From: Flavobacteriales bacterium UBA6770
GTDB lineage: Bacteria; Bacteroidota; Bacteroidia; Flavobacteriales_G; Salibacteraceae
Reading direction: 5' to 3'
Assembly: GCA_905181875.1 (NCBI GenBank)
Contig: CAJIZH010000003.1
Location: 1,162,419 to 1,223,915 of the forward strand
Length of the DNA stretch: 61,497 nucleotides
The number at the start of each line of letters is the position of its first letter. Within the stretch, counting starts at the first letter, position 1. Below the pieces are notes generated by a model. That model worked only from the letters and a program-made list of their open reading frames with translations, searched no databases and was not told the origin of the DNA. The translations under genes were made by a program, and so were the position numbers. Positions 9,794 through 18,178 of this stretch are shown piece by piece.

Positions 9794-11059
9794 TTATTTT
9801 TGAGCCAGTTTTGCGGTGGCCTTTAATCCAAATGGAATTTCATCCAATTGCAACTTCATCGTTTCCATAGTAGCTGTGAATTGAGGGAGGAGTTCTTTTT
9901 TTACCGGAAGAGAAGCAGGTAGTTTTTGAGTTCGATGGTTAACTTGTTTACCGTTTTTCCAAAATCTAAAACAGACATGAGGTCCTGTCGCCAAACCAGT
10001 CGACCCAACATATCCAATAACGTCTCCTTGCCTTACATATTTACCAGATCGAACTCCTGAGGCAAATTTTGACATGTGCAGATATTGAGTAGTGTAGGTT
10101 CCGTTGTGTTTAATCTTCACATAATTTCCATTGAACTTTTTATAGCGCGCCTCGATTACTTTTCCGTCTCCAACGGCTAAAATTGGAGTGCCAGTTGGAG
10201 CAGCATAGTCAGTTCCTAAGTGGGCTTTCCAACGTTTTTGTACTGGGTGATAGCGACGCATGGTAAAGCTAGAACTGATACGTCCAAACTTTAACGGAGA
10301 CTTTAAAAATGCCTTTCTTAGACTTTTTGCATTCTCGTCGAAAAAGTCAATAACTTGATTCTGTTCAAATGGAAAAGCATAAAAATTTTCTTTGTGATGT
10401 TCAAAAAGACAAGCTTCAATAGCACCAATTCCAACACGAGTATCTTCCACCCATTTTTCAGTAAAAATCACCTTGAAACGGTCACCTTTTTGAATTCTAT
10501 AAAAATCGATACTCCAAGCATAAATTTCACTCATTTCCATTGCTAATCCGGCGCTGCAGTCAATGTCAATAAGAGTTTGGTACAATGAGGAAGTAATAAC
10601 TCCAGCAACCCCTCGACGAGTTTCAGTAACGTTCTTTTGCTCGACAGCTACATGCATGGTATCTCTTAAATCAAAGACCACATAGTCAATTGCATTGGCT
10701 TCATAAATAAAATATTCAGCTTTCTCTGTACTGTCTTTTTTACAAAGTACTGTATAGTTTTTACCACTTCTCAATTTGCGAACATCATAAATATCCTTAG
10801 ATTTTTTGACCAAAAGATCAATTTCTGGCCAAGGAATATGATTAATAAGAAGGATGTGAGAAAGCATTTGATTTTTCTTGATTTTCCCTTCTTTTACGAT
10901 AAAAGAATCAAGATTTAGCCCATAGGCCATGTTCACCTTGACCTCTGGGATAGAATCATTAGGCATAGAAATATCGGCTAAGTTTTCATCATCACCGCAA
11001 GATGTCCCAAGTAGTGAAAGTAGACTTGCGAAAAGGAAAATTTTTAGGAATCTTAGCAC
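9794..11059 (-). CDS. M23 family metallopeptidase lipoprotein (peptidoglycan endopeptidase)
   Basis: The 421-residue product starts at a GTG and has a lipoprotein signal ending in the lipobox LLGTSC, so it should be anchored in the envelope. The C-terminal LytM/M23 domain (residues about 270-395) cuts peptide cross-links in peptidoglycan. It shows the zinc motif HLGTDYAAP, then YLHMSK, and GPHVCFRFWKNGKQV. The usual HxH of the last motif is HxC here. From memory, this HVCFRFW variant is common in Bacteroidota and Cys may serve as the zinc ligand. The upstream half probably regulates access to the active site. It is transcribed alone, divergently from the gene at 11141. Confidence 0.9.
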   Translation of the reverse strand: MLRFLKIFLFASLLSLLGTSCGDDENLADISMPNDSIPEVKVNMAYGLNLDSFIVKEGKIKKNQMLSHILLINHIPWPEIDLLVKKSKDIYDVRKLRSGKNYTVLCKKDSTEKAEYFIYEANAIDYVVFDLRDTMHVAVEQKNVTETRRGVAGVITSSLYQTLIDIDCSAGLAMEMSEIYAWSIDFYRIQKGDRFKVIFTEKWVEDTRVGIGAIEACLFEHHKENFYAFPFEQNQVIDFFDENAKSLRKAFLKSPLKFGRISSSFTMRRYHPVQKRWKAHLGTDYAAPTGTPILAVGDGKVIEARYKKFNGNYVKIKHNGTYTTQYLHMSKFASGVRSGKYVRQGDVIGYVGSTGLATGPHVCFRFWKNGKQVNHRTQKLPASLPVKKELLPQFTATMETMKLQLDEIPFGLKATAKLAQK

Positions 11060-11140
11060 ATGTCAAAAATGTTGTTTAAAGACTAAGCAATTTTGGTTTG
11101 TTTGGCTTGTTGTAAACAGAAATCTGTTTATTTTTATATT

Positions 11141-11770
11141 ATGCAAAAACGGCTCATTTTTTCTTTTGTTTTATACATGTTTCACGTTTGCTCGAGTCAG
11201 GCTCAAACCACTACATTAGAGTTTACAATTGGTGCGGCTTTCTTTGATATTGGAATGTACAAAGTTTCCAAAGAAGTTAAAGGCGATTCAACGTTTTACG
11301 ATGCAACAAGCGATGTCTCAATTTCATACTTATTCAGCAAATATCGAGTTCAGTTTACTAGTAAGTCCACATTTTATCGAGATACACTAATGTTGTGTCA
11401 TGTTGATGTATTTGTGAATTCAGAACTTCGAGAATCTAATCATACTCAATACACGGGATCTAATTACAGGATTCACCGTGTTGATGAGGAGAAGCAAGTT
11501 AGAGATGAATTATTGAATACTCCTGCCATTTTTGTTACCTCATCGATGTTGTTTTTTGTTGAGCCGGAAGATCCAATTAAGTATTCACATAACTACGCTG
11601 AATTATTTGGATTTTTTAATAAAATGGAGAAATCAGACAAGAGTTCCTATGATATAATTAATAAAAAAACAGGAAGAAAGACAACTTACAACTATAAAAA
11701 GGGGATTGTTGAATCAACCGAAATTGATAATCCAATATTGACTTTTGGACATACTAGAGTCAACGATTAG
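11141..11770 (+). CDS. Secreted protein of unknown function (DUF6134-like)
   Basis: The chosen ATG at 11141 gives a clean signal peptide (MQKRLIFSFVLYMFHVCSSQAQ); an ORF start 48 bases upstream would spoil it. The mature protein of about 187 residues is beta-rich (TTLEFTIGAAFFDIGMYKVSKE...), with recurring short strands resembling the DUF3108/DUF6134 type of periplasmic domain. The DUF assignment is from general resemblance only. No catalytic motif is visible. It is interesting that a true DUF3108 protein is encoded convergently 400 bases downstream. Confidence 0.65.
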   Translation: MQKRLIFSFVLYMFHVCSSQAQTTTLEFTIGAAFFDIGMYKVSKEVKGDSTFYDATSDVSISYLFSKYRVQFTSKSTFYRDTLMLCHVDVFVNSELRESNHTQYTGSNYRIHRVDEEKQVRDELLNTPAIFVTSSMLFFVEPEDPIKYSHNYAELFGFFNKMEKSDKSSYDIINKKTGRKTTYNYKKGIVESTEIDNPILTFGHTRVND

Positions 11771-12133
11771 AAATACATCTAAGAAACTATCAGGAAATTC
11801 TGCGTCTGAAATGAACAAGTCTGCCTCTAACGTTTTAATCTGGCGCTAGAAATGGCAATAGGAAAAGCGCTTATTGAAAGTGAACCCAACATAGGAATGA
11901 CGGAAACTAAGTGAAAAAGCTGGAAAGCGTTGGAATGATTAATAGAATTATAAGCTTGGCTTTTTGCAAAAAGCCTTCATACTGTTCGTAATTAAATTGT
12001 GCAAGAAGTTGAGGCTTATGCCTATGATAGGTAACCTAAGAAATAAGAATAGACGCGTTAAACGCAAAATAAGCCTTCGGATGTGTTTCTCATGAATTGT
12101 TTTATCCATTGATTTGTATTCAAAAAAGGAAAT
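11771..12133. other. Intergenic stretch without an intact gene; contains an 18-bp palindrome
   Basis: No convincing open frame is visible. A perfect 18-base palindrome, GGCTTTTTGCAAAAAGCC, lies at 11958-11975. A short coding-like remnant (MAIGKALIESEPNIGMTE) near 11850 is too short to identify. Confidence 0.5.
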
Positions 12134-12168
12134 AAAAAAAGACGAGTATTTTTACTCGCCTTTTTTTT
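12134..12168 (-). terminator. Bidirectional terminator between convergent genes
   Basis: A CGAGTA / TACTCG stem with a TTTT loop is flanked by an A run on the left and a T run on the right, so it can work in either direction. It sits 19 bases after the stop of the minus-strand DUF3108 gene. Confidence 0.8.
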
Positions 12169-12186
12169 AAAAGTGGTGGTCGAAGA

Positions 12187-13023
12187 TTAAAACCATCCAC
12201 GGTTTTTCTTCTCTATTTTTGCAATCGGACCAATCAAATTACCATATCCACTGATTTCCATCTTTACGCTTCCTACCAAAATTTTACTTTCTATTAGAAT
12301 CGGAATTTTGTTTGCATCTGCAGTTACCCAGACACTCATGTCTTCTTCGCTTTTGAATATTCTACCTTCCTGAACTACTGGAACGAATTTGTGACATTTG
12401 AATGTTCCCATAGAAACCTTCACCTCTTCAATTCCTCTATATTTCACATAAAAAGGCCACATTTCGTAATCCATAAAAGCATTAATTCTAAAGATTTGAC
12501 CTTGTTTAGCGTTGCTAAAATCTAACGCTCTTAAGTAGTAGAAGCTACTCAGCATATCTTGAACATCAACTGGAGTTTTTATAGTTCCTTTAGCAGCAGT
12601 GTTTACTTGAGCTTGTTCTGGAACAAAATGATAATCTCTATTAATGATATATCCACCTTCGTTAACTCGTCTTTTAAATTTTCGCGGTGCTAACGTACTT
12701 TCGTCCATGTAAGTTTCGTAAACGTCTCTGACTTTATAAAACCATTCAAAAACGCTTAAAGTTTTCCCCTTACCTACAGCGTGAAAAACTGGATTTCCGT
12801 CTATGGCAGTATCTTGCTTGATAATAGTTAGGTCAGCAGTACCTGCGTCTAACCAGCCATAGTGTGCCCGGTAAGATAGCTTCTCTCCTTCTTGAAAAGG
12901 CTTCACTTTAGACAGTTTTTGATGCTTAAAGCTTTCAGGTTTTTCTTCTAACACTATTTTCTTATCAAAAGAAAAAAGCGCCAATACTGCTAGTCCTATT
13001 AATGTTTTTTTAAGTGTTTTCAT
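12187..13023 (-). CDS. DUF3108 domain exported protein
   Basis: The 278-residue product has an N-terminal signal-like segment (TLIGLAVLALFSF) and then a DUF3108 beta-barrel-like domain. Recognisable family features are FQEGEKLSYRAHYGWLDAGTA near residue 45, VRDVYETYMDE, LAPRKFKRRVNEGGY and the late CHKFVPVVQEG. DUF3108 proteins are periplasmic. Their biochemical role is not settled, though a lipid or cell-envelope function has been suggested by fold. It is monocistronic, with a strong terminator at 12134-12168. The 13024-13293 spacer upstream contains a TACCTTTG -7-like element (13129-13136) on the other strand. Confidence 0.85.
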   Translation of the reverse strand: MKTLKKTLIGLAVLALFSFDKKIVLEEKPESFKHQKLSKVKPFQEGEKLSYRAHYGWLDAGTADLTIIKQDTAIDGNPVFHAVGKGKTLSVFEWFYKVRDVYETYMDESTLAPRKFKRRVNEGGYIINRDYHFVPEQAQVNTAAKGTIKTPVDVQDMLSSFYYLRALDFSNAKQGQIFRINAFMDYEMWPFYVKYRGIEEVKVSMGTFKCHKFVPVVQEGRIFKSEEDMSVWVTADANKIPILIESKILVGSVKMEISGYGNLIGPIAKIEKKNRGWF

Positions 13024-13293
13024 AACTATAATTTTAGTTCGAGTACTTTTAAACTAATACTGTGCCAAACTTGTGAATTTGCAGACCCGTTCCATTACAT
13101 CTCATTTTTCTTAATCTATTTAATTTTGTACCTTTGAATGAATGGATATTATCAACAGAAGAAACATAAAGTTAAGTCTCTTGCAACGGCAATCCGCCGA
13201 TATCTATTTCATGAATTTTCATAGCGTCACTTGACATTTGATCTATTCCTAGATCAATTTTATCATTTCTCAATTTCTTAAAATCTATTTCCT
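13024..13293. other. Divergent intergenic region
   Basis: This holds a plus-strand TACCTTTG -7-like element at 13129-13136. It is followed one base later by a 28-codon ORF (13138-13224, MNGYYQQKKHKVKSLATAIRR...), which is basic and unassigned. It may be a small leaderless peptide or chance. I see no other gene. Confidence 0.35.
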
Positions 13294-14055
13294 GTGAAAT
13301 TTTTTTCATCAATTACTTTATTATTAATTACTTTATTCAACTTAGATGCTCAAGTTGTTAATTCCGATTTTCAGAAACTGTTCGATTTATATATAATGGA
13401 TAAAAACGAAGAGTGTTACTTCCAGTCACTAAAACGAATGGAAAAAGACAAGTATAGAACTAGCCCGGAAGTATATGTGTTTGCCATGAGATCTGCAGTT
13501 AAATTACTTGACGATAGACATTTTACTGAAAATAACCCGCGTTTACTTAAAGATGCTTTAAAGTATGGCACTAAGTACGTTAAGTATAAAAATAGGACTG
13601 AGAACCCTGGAGATTATGACCTCTACTATTCTGTAGATATTGAAAATCTAAGATATATTGGCCTTGATGAGGCTGAGTATTATTACCATGAAAGTAAGTA
13701 TAGGAAGGCTGCTTATTACTCTAAAAAAGTTTACAAATTGGCTCCTGATGATCCTCGAAATCAACTGATTTTAGGATTGGCACAGCTGACTAGGAGAAAT
13801 ACAAGAGAAGGAAAAGCAAATTTAGAGGCGGGCCTGGAAAATTTAGCCAATGAATCTAGCGATAAAGGGGGCGAGCTTTTAGAAAAAGAAAAAGACATCA
13901 TTTATTTTTTAGCTCGAGCATCTTCTATAGAATTGGTTGGGATGCACAAACAAGAGCTTGCGCGAGAGATAATTGAAAGTCTGAGCATGGTCTTGACAAA
14001 ACAGCAGCAAGAAAAACTAAATGAACAATTTCAAAATGAAGGCAGTAAGAGCTAG
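13294..14055 (+). CDS. Exported TPR-like protein of unknown function
   Basis: The 253-residue product starts at a GTG followed by a short secretion signal (KFFSSITLLLITLFNLDA, then Q). The rest is almost all helical. The segment EAEYYYHESKYRKAAYYSKKVYKLAPDDPRNQLILGLAQL (residues about 125-165) has the spacing of a tetratricopeptide repeat pair. Such proteins usually act as periplasmic assembly or scaffold factors. No specific partner can be named. It converges on alr with a one-base gap. Confidence 0.7.
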   Translation: MKFFSSITLLLITLFNLDAQVVNSDFQKLFDLYIMDKNEECYFQSLKRMEKDKYRTSPEVYVFAMRSAVKLLDDRHFTENNPRLLKDALKYGTKYVKYKNRTENPGDYDLYYSVDIENLRYIGLDEAEYYYHESKYRKAAYYSKKVYKLAPDDPRNQLILGLAQLTRRNTREGKANLEAGLENLANESSDKGGELLEKEKDIIYFLARASSIELVGMHKQELAREIIESLSMVLTKQQQEKLNEQFQNEGSKS

Positions 14056-14056
14056 A

Positions 14057-15148
14057 CTAAACATATAAGCGCTCGATTCTAGATGAAATCGAAGTTTGTA
14101 TTTCGTAACTGATAGTTCCAAGTACTTCTGCCATATCTTTAATGTCCTTCAATGAGTTTAGAATGGTGAGCGTGTCGCCGGGTTTCAGGTCGATATCAGT
14201 TGCGTCAACCATAGACAAGTCCATACAGATACTTCCTACTATTGGAAGTAAATTATCTCCAATCCTTAAGGACCACTTGCCATTCGACAACCGTCGGTTT
14301 AATCCATCGGCATAACCTACAAATACAGTAGCTATTTTACTGCGTTTTGGAGCAACCCAACTTCGATTGTAGCTAACGCTTTCCCCTTTTTCAATCCATT
14401 GAATATGGGCAACTTTCGTTTTCCACACAAAGACATTGTTTAGAGCTTCATTTTCAACTGAATGTCCGTAAAGACCCAGGCCTAATCTGTGAAGCGTATT
14501 TTGGTCTTTACTAAAGCGCTCGAGACCGCTTGAGTTGTTCATGTGTGTCTTTGGTTGATAAGCCAGAAATGAGTTTAACTCATTAAACATAGCATTGAAC
14601 TTTTCTGATTGTTCTCTAGTAAACTCATCAAATACAAGACTACCCGATCCGCTGTAATGAGAAAATACAGTCGCTATTTTAATACAATTAGTTTCACTCA
14701 ATAATCGACTTACTTCTTCTATTTCGTTTTCTCTAAACCCCACACGATGCATTCCGGTATCAAAATTTAGATGTGCTGGATAATCTTTATTTGTATTTAA
14801 TTGAGTTATGAACCTTTTTAGATTTATACTATTGATAATAACGGGCTCTAATTTGTGAGTTGTCAGTTCAGAAAAACGATCTGTATTTGGACTAAGAATT
14901 ATTATTCTTTTCTTAACACCAGCTTGCCTTAGTTCTATTCCTTCTGAGATACTTGCAACTGCATAATATTCAATTGTTATTTCATTTTCAAAAAGTCGGG
15001 CAATATTTATTGCTCCAGCACCATATGAATTCGCTTTTAGAACTAGAATTAGATTTGCTGAATGATTAATTAGATTCTTGAAATAACTCAAGTTATGTAA
15101 AAGAGCGTTTTCACTAATTTCAAGCAACGAATCTCTAAATCCAGCCAT
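14057..15148 (-). CDS. alr: Alanine racemase
   Basis: The 363-residue product interconverts L- and D-alanine, supplying D-Ala for peptidoglycan. The PLP lysine lies in VLKANSYGAGA near residue 39, the substrate-loop MHRVGF near 135, and the second catalytic tyrosine in ESVSYNRSW near 260. The C-terminal beta domain has GYADGLNRRL and GSICMDLSMVD. The length is normal. The start codon follows the tdk stop with no spacer, so tdk and alr form an operon. In some Bacteroidota Alr is fused to MurF; here it is free-standing. Confidence 0.95.
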   Translation of the reverse strand: MAGFRDSLLEISENALLHNLSYFKNLINHSANLILVLKANSYGAGAINIARLFENEITIEYYAVASISEGIELRQAGVKKRIIILSPNTDRFSELTTHKLEPVIINSINLKRFITQLNTNKDYPAHLNFDTGMHRVGFRENEIEEVSRLLSETNCIKIATVFSHYSGSGSLVFDEFTREQSEKFNAMFNELNSFLAYQPKTHMNNSSGLERFSKDQNTLHRLGLGLYGHSVENEALNNVFVWKTKVAHIQWIEKGESVSYNRSWVAPKRSKIATVFVGYADGLNRRLSNGKWSLRIGDNLLPIVGSICMDLSMVDATDIDLKPGDTLTILNSLKDIKDMAEVLGTISYEIQTSISSRIERLYV

Positions 15149-15751
15149 CTATTTTTGATCTTTAGCCCTTTTATCTTCTTCTAAAGCTGCAAAATATGCC
15201 TCGCGAGAAAGAGGCTGATAGTTTTCAATGGCGCCCAATTCTACCAATCCATCATTATTGGTGAGTCTGTGAGAATAGTTTGCTAAGTTTCCAGTTTTCA
15301 CACAAATCGCATGCACCTTTGTAACGTATTCTGCAATTGCCATAAGGTTTGGCATGGGCCCAAAAGGCTGACCCTTAAAATCCATATCTAGGCCCGCAAC
15401 AATTACTCGTATTCCAGAATTTGCCAATTGATTGCAAACATTTGGAAGGTTATCATCGAAGAATTGAGCTTCATCAATTCCAACAACTTCTACATTATCT
15501 GCGAGCAAAAGAATATTATTTGAGCTCGGCACAGGAGTACAGTGGATAGCATTATCGTCATGAGAGACTACGTCCTCTTCAGAATAACGCGTATCGATTT
15601 GAGGTTTAAAGATTTCAACACGCTGTTTCGCGAATTGTGCCCTTCTCATTCTTCGAATGAGTTCTTCGGTTTTTCCTGAGAACATAGACCCGGAGATGAC
15701 CTCTATCCAACCTGCCCGGTGTTCTTTTTCTATTTTATTTTCTAAAAACAT
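15149..15751 (-). CDS. tdk: Thymidine kinase
   Basis: The 200-residue product phosphorylates thymidine with ATP in nucleotide salvage. It is a type II kinase with the P-loop [11 protein letters not shown] near residue 21, the DEAQFF Walker B-like motif near 94, and the lasso region ending in [11 protein letters not shown]. Most type II enzymes have four zinc cysteines in the lasso. Here only the first remains ([16 protein letters not shown]). From memory this loss is typical of Bacteroidota enzymes, so I read it as lineage-specific and not damage. It is the first gene of a tdk-alr operon. Confidence 0.95.
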   Translation of the reverse strand: MFLENKIEKEHRAGWIEVISGSMFSGKTEELIRRMRRAQFAKQRVEIFKPQIDTRYSEEDVVSHDDNAIHCTPVPSSNNILLLADNVEVVGIDEAQFFDDNLPNVCNQLANSGIRVIVAGLDMDFKGQPFGPMPNLMAIAEYVTKVHAICVKTGNLANYSHRLTNNDGLVELGAIENYQPLSREAYFAALEEDKRAKDQK

Positions 15752-15761
15752 AGTCTTGCGA

Positions 15762-15769
15762 CAAAGCTA
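15762..15769 (-). promoter_or_regulatory. -7 promoter element for tdk-alr (TAgcTTTG)
   Basis: On the minus strand TAGCTTTG matches the Bacteroidota -7 consensus and lies 10 bases before the tdk ATG, implying a very short leader. I cannot see a good -33 TTG at the usual distance. Confidence 0.4.
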
Positions 15770-15865
15770 ATCAACTAAGAAAATTCCTTGTCTTTTTTGA
15801 TACGATAAAGCTATAACTATCATGATAATTAAAATAAATTTGTTGTTCGTAGCGTTAAACAAACT

Positions 15866-16486
15866 ATGCAACACAAAATTGAAGAACTTAAGCAGCAAAT
15901 TCAATCCTTGAAAAGGGAGCTACTGGCATTGCCAAGCGTTGAGCTGAAAAGTGAGATTGATGATTTGCAAGCTTACCTAAGAATTAGTACAGAACTGCTA
16001 AAGGCTGTCGCAGCATTCCAAGTTTTACAAAACATTGAGCAAGAAAGGGCTGAGACACTAACCGAAGCTGAAGTTGAGGAAAAGGTAATAGAAGAACAGC
16101 CAGAAAGAGAATCACTAGAAAATACTGGAATAGAAGAAGAACCTTCAATAGAGACTGATCCTGAGCCAGTGAAAGAAAATCAAGATCAACCACCTGTGCC
16201 GCCTAAAAACACTCCGGGAATCGAAGTAGCTGAAATGTTAGCTAATAACGCAATTGTCGACCTTCGTACTGCTTTTGGACTAAACGAACGTTTTTATTTT
16301 ACCAATGAACTTTTTGGTGGTGATGGAAAGGAATTTGTACGTGCGATCAATGAATTCAACCATCTTTCGTCCTTGGACGATGCAAAGCGACTTCTTGTCG
16401 CTAAGTTTATTCCACAATTTGGCTGGAAAGAGGATAATGAAATTGCCGAGGAATTCATTACCATTATTAAAAGAAGATACAGCTAA
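15866..16486 (+). CDS. Conserved Bacteroidota protein of unknown function
   Basis: The 206-residue product has an N-terminal coiled coil (residues 1-60), a low-complexity Glu/Pro linker (about 65-115), and a conserved C-terminal domain of about 85 residues beginning IVDLRTAFGLNERFYFTNELFGG and ending in a helical DDAKRLLVAKFIPQFGW. The DLRTAxGxNERFxFxxELFGG pattern is one I associate with an uncharacterised family widespread in Bacteroidota. It is soluble, with no signal. No function is known to me. It precedes rsmI by 160 bases. Confidence 0.75.
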   Translation: MQHKIEELKQQIQSLKRELLALPSVELKSEIDDLQAYLRISTELLKAVAAFQVLQNIEQERAETLTEAEVEEKVIEEQPERESLENTGIEEEPSIETDPEPVKENQDQPPVPPKNTPGIEVAEMLANNAIVDLRTAFGLNERFYFTNELFGGDGKEFVRAINEFNHLSSLDDAKRLLVAKFIPQFGWKEDNEIAEEFITIIKRRYS

Positions 16487-16645
16487 TCTTTTACTAAGAG
16501 TCTATTCCAACTTAGGGTTGACCCCATCTGCAAACCCATAATTCCGATTTACAAATTTCAATTCGTTTGATAAAAATTTAGTTTTAGTTTAGAACAAGAT
16601 TAGAGCTGCATTGCAATATCTAAATTTGCAGCAAACTAGAACTTT

Positions 16646-17311
16646 ATGCTAATACTGGTACCCACACCTATAGGAAATTTAGAAGACATCACTTACCGAG
16701 CGATTCGTTTGTTAAATGAGGTTGATGGAATTTTAGCTGAAGATACAAGACAAACTGCTAAATTGCTCAAGCATTATGAGATTTCTAAACCAGTTGCAGC
16801 TTTTCATCAGCACAATGAGCATAAGGCTCTTGCTCGAGTAATTGAGCGATTGAAAAACGGTGAGACACTCGCTATGGTCAGTGACGCCGGAACTCCAGGT
16901 ATTTCAGATCCAGGTTTTTTATTGGTACGCGAATGTCTTTTAAACGACATAAAAGTTGAAACATTACCAGGAGCGACTGCCTTTGTGCCTGCGTTAGTAA
17001 ATAGTGGATTGCCTTGCGATCGCTTTGTATTCGAAGGTTTTTTGCCGCATAAAAAAGGACGTCAAACTAAATTTAAAATCTTGGCTCAGGAAGAACGAAC
17101 CATCGTTTTGTATGAATCTCCGCATCGTTTGGTAAAGACCTTAGGACAGCTCATTGAGTTTTTTGAAGACGATAGAGAAGTTTGTGTTTCAAGAGAATTG
17201 TCAAAGATTTATGAGGAAAATAGAAGGGGGAAATGTTCTGAAGTGCTCAAACATTATGAAGAACATCCTCCAAAAGGAGAAATAGTATTGATTGTAGCTG
17301 GTCGGAGCTGA
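16646..17311 (+). CDS. rsmI: 16S rRNA (cytidine1402-2'-O)-methyltransferase
   Basis: The 221-residue product methylates the ribose of C1402 in 16S rRNA using AdoMet. Family motifs are all present: LILVPTPIGNLEDITYRA at the N-terminus, AEDTRQTAKLL near residue 35, MVSDAGTPGISDPG near 85, and LPGATAFVPALV near 115. The C-terminus ends GEIVLIVAGRS, where short forms of the family end. A TAAATTTG -7-like element lies at 16621-16628. Its stop codon sits exactly where the remnant of an unrelated surface protein begins. Confidence 0.95.
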   Translation: MLILVPTPIGNLEDITYRAIRLLNEVDGILAEDTRQTAKLLKHYEISKPVAAFHQHNEHKALARVIERLKNGETLAMVSDAGTPGISDPGFLLVRECLLNDIKVETLPGATAFVPALVNSGLPCDRFVFEGFLPHKKGRQTKFKILAQEERTIVLYESPHRLVKTLGQLIEFFEDDREVCVSRELSKIYEENRRGKCSEVLKHYEEHPPKGEIVLIVAGRS

Positions 17312-18078
17312 AATATCCTTTTACAATAATTGATAATTCAGATACAGCGACTTATGTAGATGTGGTAAACGCTACGGCTGCAAATGCAGGATGGGCTGAC
17401 CTCAAAGGGCCAGGAGTAACGCGTTGGAATGGATATTTCTGGATGAACTTCACTGACCGATGTGCACATAGGTATTGCAGCTTGCCACCTAGGATGTTAT
17501 ATCCTTTGAGTTATAGAACTGCTATTTCTTATAGACCATGGAAAACCGATAGTTTGTGTTATTCAATTGACTCTACCGCTATTTTTACGGGTAATAACTT
17601 TAAGCTAAATATTGCAAAAACAGGTTCCTTGTGCAATGACGGTAAAGTAGAATTAGAAGCAACAACTAATATTCCTAGTGCCGAGTTTCGTTGGAGCGAC
17701 GGGTCAACGATTACCAAAAAGACAGTTTCAAAACCAGGGATATACAAGGTATTTGCAACCTATAAATATTGCGATACTAAAGACTCAGTTAACGTAACTA
17801 GTTGTGTTGGTTTAGAAGAAATAGAAGTGGGTATAGAAGCTAAACTTTATCCTAATCCAACTCGTGATAACATTCACTTGAAAATTGAAAATAGTGATGA
17901 TAATGTTACGCTATCCATTTTTACAATCACAGGACAACTAGTTGATCAATTCAACTTCGAGCCTGCAAATGGAATGATTGAAGCAGATGTAAATGTGTCC
18001 CAGTTGCCAGCAGGGATTTATTCGTTTGCAGTTTCAAATTCTGAGGAAACGAATACCTATCGAGTCGTAATTGAATAG
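17312..18078 (+). pseudogene. 5'-truncated T9SS surface protein
   Basis: An open frame starts directly at the rsmI stop, without a start codon or signal peptide, and reads as the interior of a secreted protein (YPFTIIDNSDTATYVDVV...). The first plausible codon is a GTG at 17362. The C-terminal 75 residues are a full type A T9SS sorting domain (LYPNPTRDNIHLKIEN ... LPAGIYSFAVSN). A T9SS cargo without a signal peptide cannot reach the periplasm, so the fragment should be non-functional. A deletion joining the rsmI 3' end to the middle of this gene is the simplest explanation. Confidence 0.75.
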
Positions 18079-18100
18079 GTTTTTCCCGAAATAAGCTTTC

Positions 18101-18140
18101 AAAAAGAGCGGTTAATTTTTTTAACCGCTCTTTTTATTTT
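18101..18140 (+). terminator. Strong Rho-independent terminator
   Basis: A perfect 15-base-pair stem (AAAAAGAGCGGTTAA / TTAACCGCTCTTTTT) encloses a five-T loop and is followed by more T. It ends transcription from the rsmI/T9SS-fragment side, just before recG. Confidence 0.92.
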
Positions 18141-18178
18141 GAGGCACTTCCAAATTTAACTTTGTCCCAAAAGCATTT

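Noticed and set aside
15149..15751. Thymidine kinase as inactive because zinc cysteines are missing
   Set aside because: P-loop, DEAQFF and lasso are intact and the cysteine loss is, as I recall, usual in this phylum.
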